Below are positions 34,331 through 43,005 of a stretch of 64,000 bases of DNA, piece after piece; within the stretch, counting starts at the first letter, position 1, and each line of letters begins with the position of its first letter. The notes beneath the pieces are model-generated. The model did no database searches. It saw nothing but the letters and a program-made list of their open reading frames with translations, and was not told where the DNA came from. The stretch lies in assembly GCA_963678485.1 (NCBI GenBank), contig OY782882.1:2976001-3040000 (forward strand), read 5' to 3'. Position numbers and translations under genes: made by a program. This stretch comes from CALGYY01 sp963678485 (GTDB taxonomy: Bacteria > Bacteroidota > Bacteroidia > Bacteroidales > CAIWKO01).

Positions 34331-35380
34331 TTAAATGATCATCATCGCATCACCATAGGTGAAAAATTTATACTTCTGTGCGACGGCCTCTTTGTAGGCC
34401 TTCATCATAAAATCATAACCGGCAAATGAGGATACCATAATCATCATTATCGACTGAGGAAGATGAAAATTGGTAATCATACGATTTGCAACACTAAAGT
34501 CATATGGGGGAAAAATAAATTTGTTTGTCCATCCTTCGTAAGGCTTAAGATTACCACTGATGGCCACTGATGATTCAATGGCTTTCATAACGGTAGTCCC
34601 AACTGCACAAACATTTTTACGATTTTCGCGTGATGCATTAACTATGTTGCAGGCTTTTTCTTTAATGAATACCTGCTCCGAATCGCATTTGTGTTTACTT
34701 AAATCTTCAACATCAATACTGCGGAAATTGCCTAATCCGGTATGCAGCGTAATCATTGCGAAGTTAACACCTTTCAATTCAAGGCGTTTCATCAATTCGC
34801 GACTAAAGTGAAGTCCAGCAGTAGGTGCAGCAACCGCTCCCTCATGCTTGGCAAAGATGGTCTGGTAACGATCTTTATCTTCAGCAGTGGGTGCTCTTTT
34901 AATGAGCTTGGGCAGCGGGGTGTCACCTAAGCCTTCAATAATTGCTTTGAATTCTTCATACGGACCATCAAATAAAAACCTTAAGGTTCGTCCGCGCGAA
35001 GTGGTATTGTCGATTACCTCAGCAACTAAAGAGTCATCATCACCAAAATAAAGTTTATTGCCAATGCGGATTTTGCGGGCGGGATCAACAAGTACATCCC
35101 AGAGGCGGGTTTCCTGATTTAATTCACGTAACAAAAAGACTTCAATCTTGGCTCCTGTTTTTTCCTTGCGGCCATATAGACGGGCAGGAAATACCTTGGT
35201 GTTATTCATGATCATGGAATCTCCATCACCAAAATAATCCAGTACGTCACGAAATACTTTATGTTCTATTGTTTGGGTTTTGCGGTCTAGCACCATCAAT
35301 CTCGCCTGGTCTCTTTCCTTTGGTGGTTTTTCAGCGATCAGATCCGGTGGTAAATGGAATCTGAATTCAGATAATTTCAT
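34331..35380 (-). CDS. queA: S-adenosylmethionine:tRNA ribosyltransferase-isomerase
   Basis: A 349-residue enzyme that adds the cyclopentenediol ring of queuosine to preQ1 in tRNA, using the ribosyl group of SAM. The N-terminus MKLSEFRFHLPPDLIAEKPPKERDQARL is classic QueA (F-x-LP-x-LIA-x-P). SMIMNNTKVFPARLYGRKEKTGAK at about 55-78, EGAVAAPTAGLHFS at about 175-188 (PTAGLHF) and MITNFHLPQSIMMIMVSSFAG at about 307-327 are diagnostic. Length is typical (about 350). It is separated from the M1 peptidase by about 160 bases and ends at a strong terminator. Confidence 0.96.
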   Translation of the reverse strand: MKLSEFRFHLPPDLIAEKPPKERDQARLMVLDRKTQTIEHKVFRDVLDYFGDGDSMIMNNTKVFPARLYGRKEKTGAKIEVFLLRELNQETRLWDVLVDPARKIRIGNKLYFGDDDSLVAEVIDNTTSRGRTLRFLFDGPYEEFKAIIEGLGDTPLPKLIKRAPTAEDKDRYQTIFAKHEGAVAAPTAGLHFSRELMKRLELKGVNFAMITLHTGLGNFRSIDVEDLSKHKCDSEQVFIKEKACNIVNASRENRKNVCAVGTTVMKAIESSVAISGNLKPYEGWTNKFIFPPYDFSVANRMITNFHLPQSIMMIMVSSFAGYDFMMKAYKEAVAQKYKFFTYGDAMMII

Positions 35381-35423
35381 GATTTACAGTTTTTTTGACT
35401 TGATATTAAGACTAAATAGTATG

Positions 35424-35431
35424 CAAAGATA
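35424..35431 (-). promoter_or_regulatory. -7 box of queA
   Basis: TATCTTTG on the minus strand matches TAnnTTTG, 44 bases before the ATG at 35380. The -33 TTTG is not clear. Confidence 0.4.
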
Positions 35432-35540
35432 CGATATCTGAGAGCGAAAGTCCAGCGTTTTGGTGAATAATTTAGAAAACGCAGCCTAAACGCAATTATA
35501 TCAATAACTTAAGTAGAATTTCGTGCCTTTGCTATACAAA

Positions 35541-37478
35541 TCACAGTTTAACGAAACGACCGCATACGATATTGTATGGCGACACAAGTTTTATCAAGTA
35601 GAGGCCTTTGCTCAGTGTACTGACATTGATTCTCAATGAGCTTCGGTTCAAGGAAGGAATATGCATTTGAATGCGACCATCAGGACCAAAAATTTCAATA
35701 TCACCGGTAATGCCACCGTAGCAGCTCACATTTATATAGTCAGTGGCCGGATTTGGTGAAATCTCTGCTTTAATCGTATGATATTCAGTGATTCCAAGCT
35801 GAACAATTAAAGTGTCGAGCAAGGCTACCAGCTTTAATTCAGGATCAAAGAAAATGGAATCAGGCATAAAACCGGGAATAGCTGTAAATGATTGGTTGTT
35901 ATATGTATTATTAAAAACCAAAATAGTGTCGTGTGTTTCATTCTTAAATCTCAGTGGGACTGGAAGCTCGAAATAGCTTACCGAGCTGTGGGAGGGAGTT
36001 TGTTGAATGCTTAATTGGACTGAAGAATCAGGCTGAATCAGGCAGGATATATCGTATACCGGATAGCCTTCACGATACACCCAATCTAAGAAATATTCGT
36101 TCAGGTTCAAACCGCTTACCGTTTCGAATTGGTGTTGAATGTCTGCTGTCCCTGCATAACCATAGGCTAACTGCGGAGCCGCAATAATATTCTTCATTCC
36201 TTGAAAGAACAAGGAATCACCCATTATCCAACGTAGCATATGCAGAACCATTGCACCTTTTTGGTAGGAGAGTCTCCAATCGAAAACATTGCTCACCTGT
36301 GTGGTATCGTAACAATACACCGATCCGCCCGGATAAAGAGTAATATCATGGATGCGGTCGTGGAGCCAGGTCGGCCAGTATTGGCCACCCCACGCACTTT
36401 CGAGGGTGAGGCCCTGGCAATATGTTGCAAAGCCTTCGTTTACCCAGATGTCGTGCCAGCTATTGCAGGTCACTTTATCGCCATACCATTGATGAGCCAT
36501 TTCGTGAGCCAGCAAATCAAAACCTTCATTAATTACGAAACTCATGGTTTGATGTTCCATTCCTCCACCCCAGCTGAATTGCGCGTGTCCGTACTTTTCC
36601 TTGATAAAAGGATAAGTGCCAAATAAACTGTCGTATAGTTGCATTACTCCAATCTGAAATGGTGTGCCGGCTTGCCAGGCTGCAAGGTTCTCAGGGTAGA
36701 CATAGTTGAGCATTTCCAGTGTGTCGCTGCCCAGAGGAACCTGATCAGAATATACTGAGTAATTCGTAACTGCAATAGCGATAAGATAGGCTGCGATCGG
36801 GTAACGATGCTTCCAATGGAAGGTTTTATTGCTGCCATTGAGCGTTTCACTTACCAATATTCCATTACTGGCCACGCGATTGATTTGTGGTGTTGTTACG
36901 TAAACATCTATGGAATCAATTTTATCACTCAGAATACTCTTGCATGGCCACCAGTCGCGCGCTCCATAAGGTTCCGACAATGTCCAAATGATATGAGTTC
37001 CATCATGAATATCTTTTATAAACGAGCCGAATCCTGCGCCAACACCCGGATTCCCGTGATAATAAACCTGAATGGAATCAAAACGACCTAAAGGCAGGCT
37101 TGTTCCTAGATTTATATCTACAACATCTGCCGTATGAGTAAATGTTGTCAGAGATCCTGAGTAACGAACCGAATCCACCGTCAACAGCGATGAGAGCTCA
37201 AACGAAATTTGTGAGAAACCAGCAACGCCAGTAACAAAGTAGGAGGTGACATCTCCCGAAATATAACAGGTGTCAGGATCAATAAACCAATTAAAACGAT
37301 GGTATTTCAGGTCATAATCGGCGCCTACGCCTTTGCCGCCGCCTTCCAGCAGTTTTTGTGCATGCCGCATCTCATAACCATAAGGGTTATTGTCAAGGTT
37401 TGAAAGGGGATTAAAACTTTGGGAGGATGCCCCGTATACCAATCCCAATAGGGCGAGTGTGCATAATAGATGCTTCAT
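35541..37478 (-). CDS. M1 family aminopeptidase with T9SS sorting domain
   Basis: A 645-residue exported metallopeptidase: signal peptide MKHLLCTLALLGLVYGASSQ, then an M1 N-terminal beta domain (about 45-260). The zinc site is HEMAHQWYGDKV at about 325-336, with the third ligand Glu near 348 in WVNEGFATY. GGGMEHQTMSF at about 304-314 is the G-x-M-E-(N/H) substrate segment, here with His where Asn is usual. The C-terminus EISPNPATDYINVSCYGG (about 556-573) to KLVSPYNIVCGRFVKL is a T9SS type A tail, so the enzyme is secreted or surface bound. An upstream GTG (37484) is less likely than this ATG. It lies 22 bases after the lipoprotein gene, probably in one operon. Confidence 0.9.
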   Translation of the reverse strand: MKHLLCTLALLGLVYGASSQSFNPLSNLDNNPYGYEMRHAQKLLEGGGKGVGADYDLKYHRFNWFIDPDTCYISGDVTSYFVTGVAGFSQISFELSSLLTVDSVRYSGSLTTFTHTADVVDINLGTSLPLGRFDSIQVYYHGNPGVGAGFGSFIKDIHDGTHIIWTLSEPYGARDWWPCKSILSDKIDSIDVYVTTPQINRVASNGILVSETLNGSNKTFHWKHRYPIAAYLIAIAVTNYSVYSDQVPLGSDTLEMLNYVYPENLAAWQAGTPFQIGVMQLYDSLFGTYPFIKEKYGHAQFSWGGGMEHQTMSFVINEGFDLLAHEMAHQWYGDKVTCNSWHDIWVNEGFATYCQGLTLESAWGGQYWPTWLHDRIHDITLYPGGSVYCYDTTQVSNVFDWRLSYQKGAMVLHMLRWIMGDSLFFQGMKNIIAAPQLAYGYAGTADIQHQFETVSGLNLNEYFLDWVYREGYPVYDISCLIQPDSSVQLSIQQTPSHSSVSYFELPVPLRFKNETHDTILVFNNTYNNQSFTAIPGFMPDSIFFDPELKLVALLDTLIVQLGITEYHTIKAEISPNPATDYINVSCYGGITGDIEIFGPDGRIQMHIPSLNRSSLRINVSTLSKGLYLIKLVSPYNIVCGRFVKL

Positions 37479-37499
37479 AAGCACAAAGATAAAATAAAA

Positions 37500-37931
37500 T
37501 TAATTATATATGTGAAGTATATCCCCGTTAAAATCCGCACGGTATTGCTTTAATGGCATAGTTGCAGGACCATTAACCACTGATCCATCAAGTATTAAAA
37601 AAGTTGAACCGCAAATTGAATCGGTCAGTGTTAATCCGGAATCATCAACCTGCACAATGGCAGCGCTTACATCAGCATCATAGGGGCAGCATCGTTCGAA
37701 GGCAACAAATGCGTCGGTGGAGGAACGATATACGGTAATTCCTTTGTAGCCTCCTGTAAGGTTCACCCAGCCACCTACATTATTAAGCTCAATGTAGAAG
37801 GTAGAACTAATATCAAGCGAAATATCTACATATACATTAGGTATATTGGCATAATCTTCTTTTTTACAGGATGATTCCTGAAAAAGAATGGAGAATAATA
37901 TCAGTACCAAAACAGTCGTTATCTTTTTCAT
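37500..37931 (-). CDS. Small lipoprotein with degenerate Rieske-like domain
   Basis: A 143-residue lipoprotein: a signal with a hydrophobic stretch (VLVLILFSILF) ends in the lipobox-like ESSC near residue 22. The remaining region resembles the Rieske fold family seen in many Bacteroidota lipoproteins: FVAFERCCPYDADV at about 76-89, then a ICGSTFLILDGSVVNGPATMPLKQY stretch at about 106-130, in which C-G-S-x-F...G-x-V-x-x-G-P-A-x-x-P-L-x-x-Y is the usual ending. The His ligands of the 2Fe-2S cluster (C-x-H) are absent, so it may not bind iron-sulfur. It is cotranscribed with the M1 peptidase. Confidence 0.7.
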   Translation of the reverse strand: MKKITTVLVLILFSILFQESSCKKEDYANIPNVYVDISLDISSTFYIELNNVGGWVNLTGGYKGITVYRSSTDAFVAFERCCPYDADVSAAIVQVDDSGLTLTDSICGSTFLILDGSVVNGPATMPLKQYRADFNGDILHIYN

Positions 37932-37968
37932 TGAATGAGATGATTTGTCCGACTACTTAACGAAGATA

Positions 37969-37976
37969 CAAAGGTA
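37969..37976 (-). promoter_or_regulatory. -7 box of the lipoprotein-M1 peptidase operon
   Basis: TACCTTTG (minus strand) matches TAnnTTTG, 38 bases upstream of the ATG at 37931. No good TTTG at the -33 position is seen. Confidence 0.45.
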
Positions 37977-38071
37977 ATGATTGTTGTTAACCATGCATCG
38001 TTAAATTTTTTCTGAAAAAACCGCCAGCTATTAATAAATTCAGATTACTTTAGATGCGAAAATCCTGTGAT

Positions 38072-38401
38072 ATGAAGAGTACAGTCCGGATGCTATTATT
38101 GTGCACGGTGCTATTGCTGCCGATGAGTTTTGGTTGCAGCAAGTATGCGGTGATGAAACGTCAGGAAACCCAGCGACGTAAGGAAATGGCCAAGGAGAAG
38201 GAACGTCGTGACCTTGAGGCGCAGGCAGCCTACGAAGAAGCCCTTGAACGGCATTATGCAATGCAAACCAAGGAAACGCGCAAAGCCATGCGAGCAAACA
38301 TGAAGAAAAGCAATGCGCTGAGAGAGAATAAAAAGCCGAACTTCCTGAAACGTTGGTTTACTCCCAAAAAGCGCAAGGTGGCACCACGTCGTGACGGCTA
38401 G
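38072..38401 (+). CDS. Small basic lipoprotein of unknown function
   Basis: A 109-residue protein: MKSTVRMLLLCTVLLLPMSFGCSK is a lipoprotein signal with lipobox S-F-G-C. The rest is almost entirely charged helix (KRQETQRRKEMAKEKERRDL, alternating K/R/E), followed by a basic C-terminus (FLKRWFTPKKRKVAPRRDG). A start at 38054 is possible but gives a less typical signal. I do not recognise it. The charged helix may be a periplasmic coiled coil. It lies 37 bases before the sensor kinase start, so it may be cotranscribed with it. Confidence 0.65.
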   Translation: MKSTVRMLLLCTVLLLPMSFGCSKYAVMKRQETQRRKEMAKEKERRDLEAQAAYEEALERHYAMQTKETRKAMRANMKKSNALRENKKPNFLKRWFTPKKRKVAPRRDG

Positions 38402-38438
38402 GTCCTCATTCTTCATGTCATTAGTCTGTAATTCTGAA

Positions 38439-41400
38439 ATGGTGAAAAAGTATTTACGTTTAATACTTGTATGTGTGCTTTTCTCCTTTTGGGGAATGAT
38501 AAACGGTTTTGCACAATACACGCAAAATATAAAGTTCGAACGACTTTCCACCGAAAACTTCAAAATAGAAAAGGGTCTGTCGCAAAATTCAATCAGATGT
38601 ATCTGGCAGGATTACCGTGGATATATGTGGTTCGGAACCTGGGATGGCCTCAATAAGTATGATGGGTATAGTTTTCAGGTTTTCAAACCTACAGCGAATA
38701 AGAGCGATCTTTCCATCTGCAATCAAACGGTTAATGTTATTTACGAGGATTCTCATAAAAATTTATGGATTGGTACTGAAACAGGCTTAAATCGATACCA
38801 GCGAAAAAACCAAAAGTTTGAACGCTTCCGCTCTATTTCCTCCAATCAAGCGACCATCAGCAGCGACTCTATCCTTGCTATCTCTGAAGATGCTTTTGGC
38901 AAAATCTGGATAGGAACCAGAAATGGACTGAATTGCTTCGATTATGAAAAAGGAAAGTTTACCCGCTGGTACCTGGATCCGAATAATGCAAATAGTATAA
39001 GCAGTAATGTTATCCTTAGTTTGTGTGCGAATAAACGAGGCTATTTATTTATTGGTACCGATCGCGGTCTTAATATTCTTGATCTTAAAAGCGGGGTTTT
39101 TTCGCATTTGTATTGTGTTCCCGGCGATAGTCTAAGCTTATCAGATGACAAAATTAACTGCCTTACACTGGATCGTACTGAAGAATTATGGATTGGGACA
39201 AGCAAAGGGCTTGATGTATACAAATACACACAATCAAAAATCCGACACTACGTCAATAATCCCAGAGACCCGAATAGTCTGAGTTTTAATGAGGTCTTTG
39301 CCTTACTTAGAGATCAAAATGGCAATATTTGGGTGGGTACGAATGGTGGTGGATTAAATCTCTATAACCCAATCAACGACGGCTTTTATAATTACAGGAA
39401 TAATAGCAATGATAATTTCAGCTTAAGCAATGATTTCATTAGCTCATTATATCAGGACAATTCTGGGATAATCTGGGTTGGTACGGCTTGGAAGGGGGTG
39501 AATAAAATCAATATTAGTCTAGAGAAATTCGACCTATATCAACAAAAAAAGGATGACCCAAACAGTCTGAGTAGTAATATCGTTTGGTCCATTTTGCAGG
39601 ATAAATCGGGCGATCTGTTAATTGGTACCGAGGATGGCCTGAATATTTTGGATCGTAAAACTAACACCTATTCATTTATTAGGAATGAACCCGGGAATCC
39701 AAATTCTCTCAGCAGCAATCAGATTCGGGCGATTTATGAGGATAGTCGCGGAAATTATTGGCTGGGTACCTTTGGTTTCGGTTTGAATTTTTATAATCCA
39801 AAAACAAAAAAATTCACTCGCTATCTGAATGATCCTTTTAACCTTAGCAGTCTTAGCCATAATACTGTCTGGACTATTTTGGAAGATAGAAATGGATTTA
39901 TTTGGATTGGAACCGACGAAGGGCTTAATCGTTTTGATTATTCTACCGGGAAGTTCACTGTTTTTAAACATGTTCCTAATTATAAATATAGCTTATCTCA
40001 CAATTCTATTCTGTCGTTGTACGAAGATCGCAAAGGCTTGCTTTGGATTGCAACCTATAATGGATTAAATGTTTACGATTACAGATCGGGAAGGTTTTAT
40101 AATTATCGCCATGATGAAGGGAATCCATATAGCTTAAGTTCTGATTATGTTTTTAGCACTTTGGAGGGAAAAGATGGGATGCTCTGGATTGCCACCATGG
40201 GAGGAGGTCTAAATCGCTTCGACCGAAGGACGGGTTTTTTCAGGCATTACATGGAACAGGACGGTCTTTCGAATAATGTGGTCTATAATCTTTTTGAAGA
40301 TAAAAAGGGCAGGATATGGATGACTACAAATTATGGTCTGAGCCGCTTTGATCCGGAAACTGAGAACTTCGTGAATTTCGATGCTAAGGATGGTATTCAA
40401 GCCAATGAATTTAATTTGGGTGCAGCCTACCATAACCTTGAGACGGACGAAATCTTCATTGGGGGTATGGGTGGATTCAATGCGTTCATCCCTGAAAAGG
40501 TGAAGAGGAACAGATATATTCCCCCGGTTGTTATATCGGCCTTCCGTATTTTCGATAAAATTCAGGAAAGAGAACTTTGGAATGGTGATACTATTCACCT
40601 GACCCATTCCGATAATTTCTTTTCATTCGAATTTTCCTCGATGGACTTTACCAATCCATCCAAAAATCACTATGCCTATTTGCTCGAGAATTTTGATAAG
40701 GAATGGGTGTATACTGATGCTTATAAGCGTTTTGCAGGGTATACTAACGTTCCTCCGGGAACCTATATATTTAAGGTAAAGGGTTCAAATTCCGACGGCG
40801 TTTGGAACGATCAGGGCATTTCGGTCGTCATTATTATCTCACCCGCATGGTGGACTACCTGGTGGTTCAGAATTGTGATTACATTGGTCGCGGCCTTCAT
40901 TCTTTGGTACATTATATATATGCGCTGGAGGAACATCAGGATTAAGCATGAGGACGAAAAGCGTATTCTTGAAATTGAAAAGCAAATGTTCTCTCTGGAA
41001 CAAACGGCTTTGCGGCTTCAAATTAACCCACACTTTATTTTTAATTCCTTGAATTCAATCCAGAGTTTTGTTATTGCAAATGACACGGATCTGGCCATCA
41101 ATTATTTGGCGAAGTTTGCCCAGTTGATGCGATTGATACTTTCTAATTCGCATCAATCCTTCGTTCCTATTGCAGATGAGCTCAAGGGATTAAATTATTA
41201 TCTTGATATCGAACGATTAAGGTTTAATAATAAATTCGACTACCATTTTATTATAGATCCTGCCATTGATCCTGACTTTACTGAGATTCCTCCGATGATT
41301 ATTCAACCATATATCGAAAATGCGATCCTTCACGGGATTTTGAATAAGAAAGGACCGGGGAATATTACGATTACTATGTCATACTTAGGAAAGTCACTGC

Positions 41401-41630
41401 TATGTGTGGTTGAAGATGATGGAATTGGCAGAGAGGCCGCCACAATCATTAAGGCAAAGAGCGATTTACATCATAAATCCCGGGGCATGCTTATTACTCA
41501 AAAGCGTCTGGAATTATTGAACAAACAAAACAAAGAACAGATGTCGGTCGAAATTATTGACTTAAAAGATAAAGACGGAAACGCTACCGGGACAAGAGTT
41601 GAGATACACATTCGTTATCAGGAATTTTGA
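38439..41630 (+). CDS. Two-component propeller / Y_Y_Y / LytS-type sensor histidine kinase
   Basis: A 1063-residue membrane sensor. A signal-like N-terminus (MVKKYLRLILVCVLFSFWGMINGFAQ) is followed by about twelve propeller strands, each with a (I/L)W(I/V)G(T)-type motif and a GLN(R/V/I)(F/Y)(D/N) end (reg_prop repeats), to about residue 680. A Y_Y_Y domain (about 720-785) follows, then one transmembrane helix (about 800-825) and a short coiled coil. The histidine kinase core is LytS-like: QINPHFIFNSLNSIQSF holds the phosphoacceptor His, and MIIQPYIENAILHGI the ATP-lid Asn. The architecture matches Bacteroidota sensors of extracellular cues. The LytTR response regulator follows 102 bases on. 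Confidence 0.9.
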   Translation: MVKKYLRLILVCVLFSFWGMINGFAQYTQNIKFERLSTENFKIEKGLSQNSIRCIWQDYRGYMWFGTWDGLNKYDGYSFQVFKPTANKSDLSICNQTVNVIYEDSHKNLWIGTETGLNRYQRKNQKFERFRSISSNQATISSDSILAISEDAFGKIWIGTRNGLNCFDYEKGKFTRWYLDPNNANSISSNVILSLCANKRGYLFIGTDRGLNILDLKSGVFSHLYCVPGDSLSLSDDKINCLTLDRTEELWIGTSKGLDVYKYTQSKIRHYVNNPRDPNSLSFNEVFALLRDQNGNIWVGTNGGGLNLYNPINDGFYNYRNNSNDNFSLSNDFISSLYQDNSGIIWVGTAWKGVNKINISLEKFDLYQQKKDDPNSLSSNIVWSILQDKSGDLLIGTEDGLNILDRKTNTYSFIRNEPGNPNSLSSNQIRAIYEDSRGNYWLGTFGFGLNFYNPKTKKFTRYLNDPFNLSSLSHNTVWTILEDRNGFIWIGTDEGLNRFDYSTGKFTVFKHVPNYKYSLSHNSILSLYEDRKGLLWIATYNGLNVYDYRSGRFYNYRHDEGNPYSLSSDYVFSTLEGKDGMLWIATMGGGLNRFDRRTGFFRHYMEQDGLSNNVVYNLFEDKKGRIWMTTNYGLSRFDPETENFVNFDAKDGIQANEFNLGAAYHNLETDEIFIGGMGGFNAFIPEKVKRNRYIPPVVISAFRIFDKIQERELWNGDTIHLTHSDNFFSFEFSSMDFTNPSKNHYAYLLENFDKEWVYTDAYKRFAGYTNVPPGTYIFKVKGSNSDGVWNDQGISVVIIISPAWWTTWWFRIVITLVAAFILWYIIYMRWRNIRIKHEDEKRILEIEKQMFSLEQTALRLQINPHFIFNSLNSIQSFVIANDTDLAINYLAKFAQLMRLILSNSHQSFVPIADELKGLNYYLDIERLRFNNKFDYHFIIDPAIDPDFTEIPPMIIQPYIENAILHGILNKKGPGNITITMSYLGKSLLCVVEDDGIGREAATIIKAKSDLHHKSRGMLITQKRLELLNKQNKEQMSVEIIDLKDKDGNATGTRVEIHIRYQEF

Positions 41631-41732
41631 TTCTTATTTGGTAGAATGGCGTTTAACAAATAAAAATATTTTTACAGTCTTATCGTTAGTGTGAAAAAAA
41701 TCTCCATTTTTGAAATCTAAAACTCATTGAAT

Positions 41733-42479
41733 ATGCTTCGTGTAATTATCGTAGATGACGAAAAAGCCAGTCGTGACACCCTGGCTGGTCTTTTAAAAAG
41801 ATATTGTCAGAATGTTGAAGTCATTGCACAGGCTGATGGCTATGAAAATGGGTTAGCGGTGATTTCTCAAAACACACCGGATATTGTGTTTCTTGATATT
41901 CAGATGCCTGATGGAAGCGGATTTAAGCTTATTGAAGATCTTGGTGAAATAAAATTTGATGTTATTTTTACCACTGCCTATGATCAATATGCCATTAAGG
42001 CAATAAAATACAGTGCGTTAGATTATTTGCTAAAACCTGTGGTACCAGATGATCTGGTAAACGCAATTAAGAAAGCAGAGCAAAAAAAAAATCTAGGTCA
42101 GATGAGTCAGAACATCCAGATTCTTCTGGAAAATCTGACCCAAAAGAATGAGCCTCGTAAAATAGTTCTGAGTACTGCAGAGAAGATGCATATTGTTGAA
42201 ATCGATGATATTATCAGATGTGAATCGGACGATTATTATACCCGCTTCTTCTTTTTGGATGGGAAGACGCTTTTAATCTCAAAAACGCTTAAGGAAAACG
42301 AGGAGTTGCTGGGTGAGAAATATTTCATTCGTCCACATAAATCTCATCTTGTTAACATAAAGTATATCAAAGGTTTTCTTAAGAATGACGGGGGCTATAT
42401 CGTCATGTCAGACGGCACTAAAGTTCCCGTTTCCCGCCGCAAACGCGAATATGTGGTAAACACCCTTTCGCATTTATAG
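41733..42479 (+). CDS. LytTR-family response regulator
   Basis: A 248-residue regulator. The receiver domain starts MLRVIIVDDEKASRDTL, with acidic pocket DDE. IVFLDIQMPDGSG at about 51-63 holds the phosphorylated Asp, TTAYDQ at about 80-85 the Thr, and LLKPV at about 103-107 the Lys. A linker follows, then a LytTR DNA-binding domain (about 143-248) with RCESDDYYTRFFF and FIRPHKSHLVNIKYIKGFLKNDGG motifs. The upstream LytS-type kinase is its probable partner; the pair likely controls the TonB receptor operon just downstream. An in-frame TTG at 41727 is less likely than this ATG. Confidence 0.92.
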   Translation: MLRVIIVDDEKASRDTLAGLLKRYCQNVEVIAQADGYENGLAVISQNTPDIVFLDIQMPDGSGFKLIEDLGEIKFDVIFTTAYDQYAIKAIKYSALDYLLKPVVPDDLVNAIKKAEQKKNLGQMSQNIQILLENLTQKNEPRKIVLSTAEKMHIVEIDDIIRCESDDYYTRFFFLDGKTLLISKTLKENEELLGEKYFIRPHKSHLVNIKYIKGFLKNDGGYIVMSDGTKVPVSRRKREYVVNTLSHL

Positions 42480-42492
42480 CTACACATACCCG

Positions 42493-42831
42493 GTGCTGAA
42501 AGGTGAGCGCCGTAAACTGTTTCAATACGACCGTAAACTGATTCCACTAGTTGTGGTAATCCTTACCGCTCTATTTTTATTTTTACTTTTTCATAAATCT
42601 CAGGCCGGTATGGACGCAATATTTATCACAATCCTTTGTTTTACTGCACTTTTACTTGCTCGGCGGGGCTTGTTTCTGCAGCATGAAGTCGTTGTGAATG
42701 TTTCGAAGTCTGGTTATACTTCTTATTTGCGCGCCGGCGAGGTAATGGATTCTTTGTCAGGAAGGGACGCCCATTTTGGACTCCCTTCCATTTTTTCACG
42801 TCATCGGATATCAATACCCTTACGATCCTGA
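42493..42831 (+). CDS. Possible small two-helix membrane protein
   Basis: A 112-codon frame starting GTG (42493), with two hydrophobic segments at about 16-36 and 41-58 and a polar C-terminus. It follows the response regulator by 13 bases. No recognisable family, no clear ribosome-binding site and no ATG start. Codon use looks like that of its neighbours. It may be a genuine accessory protein or a chance frame. Confidence 0.35.
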   Translation: MLKGERRKLFQYDRKLIPLVVVILTALFLFLLFHKSQAGMDAIFITILCFTALLLARRGLFLQHEVVVNVSKSGYTSYLRAGEVMDSLSGRDAHFGLPSIFSRHRISIPLRS

Positions 42832-42915
42832 AATAAGCCTCTGCAAATGAGGATATTAATTAAAAACGTTCATTCTGAACTACTTAAGTGATTAAAAAAT
42901 TTGAAAGAAAAAATG

Positions 42916-42948
42916 TTTGGTCAATTCACGCAAATGTTTTTATCTTTA
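42916..42948 (+). promoter_or_regulatory. Possible promoter of the TonB receptor operon
   Basis: TTTG (42916-42919), 21 bases, then TATCTTTA (42941-42948), one mismatch from TAnnTTTG. The start codon is 57 bases downstream. Confidence 0.4.
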
Positions 42949-43005
42949 CCGCCATTTTGCAGAAATAATGTAGCTTCAAAAAATAAAATTAATAAACCAG
43001 CAAAT

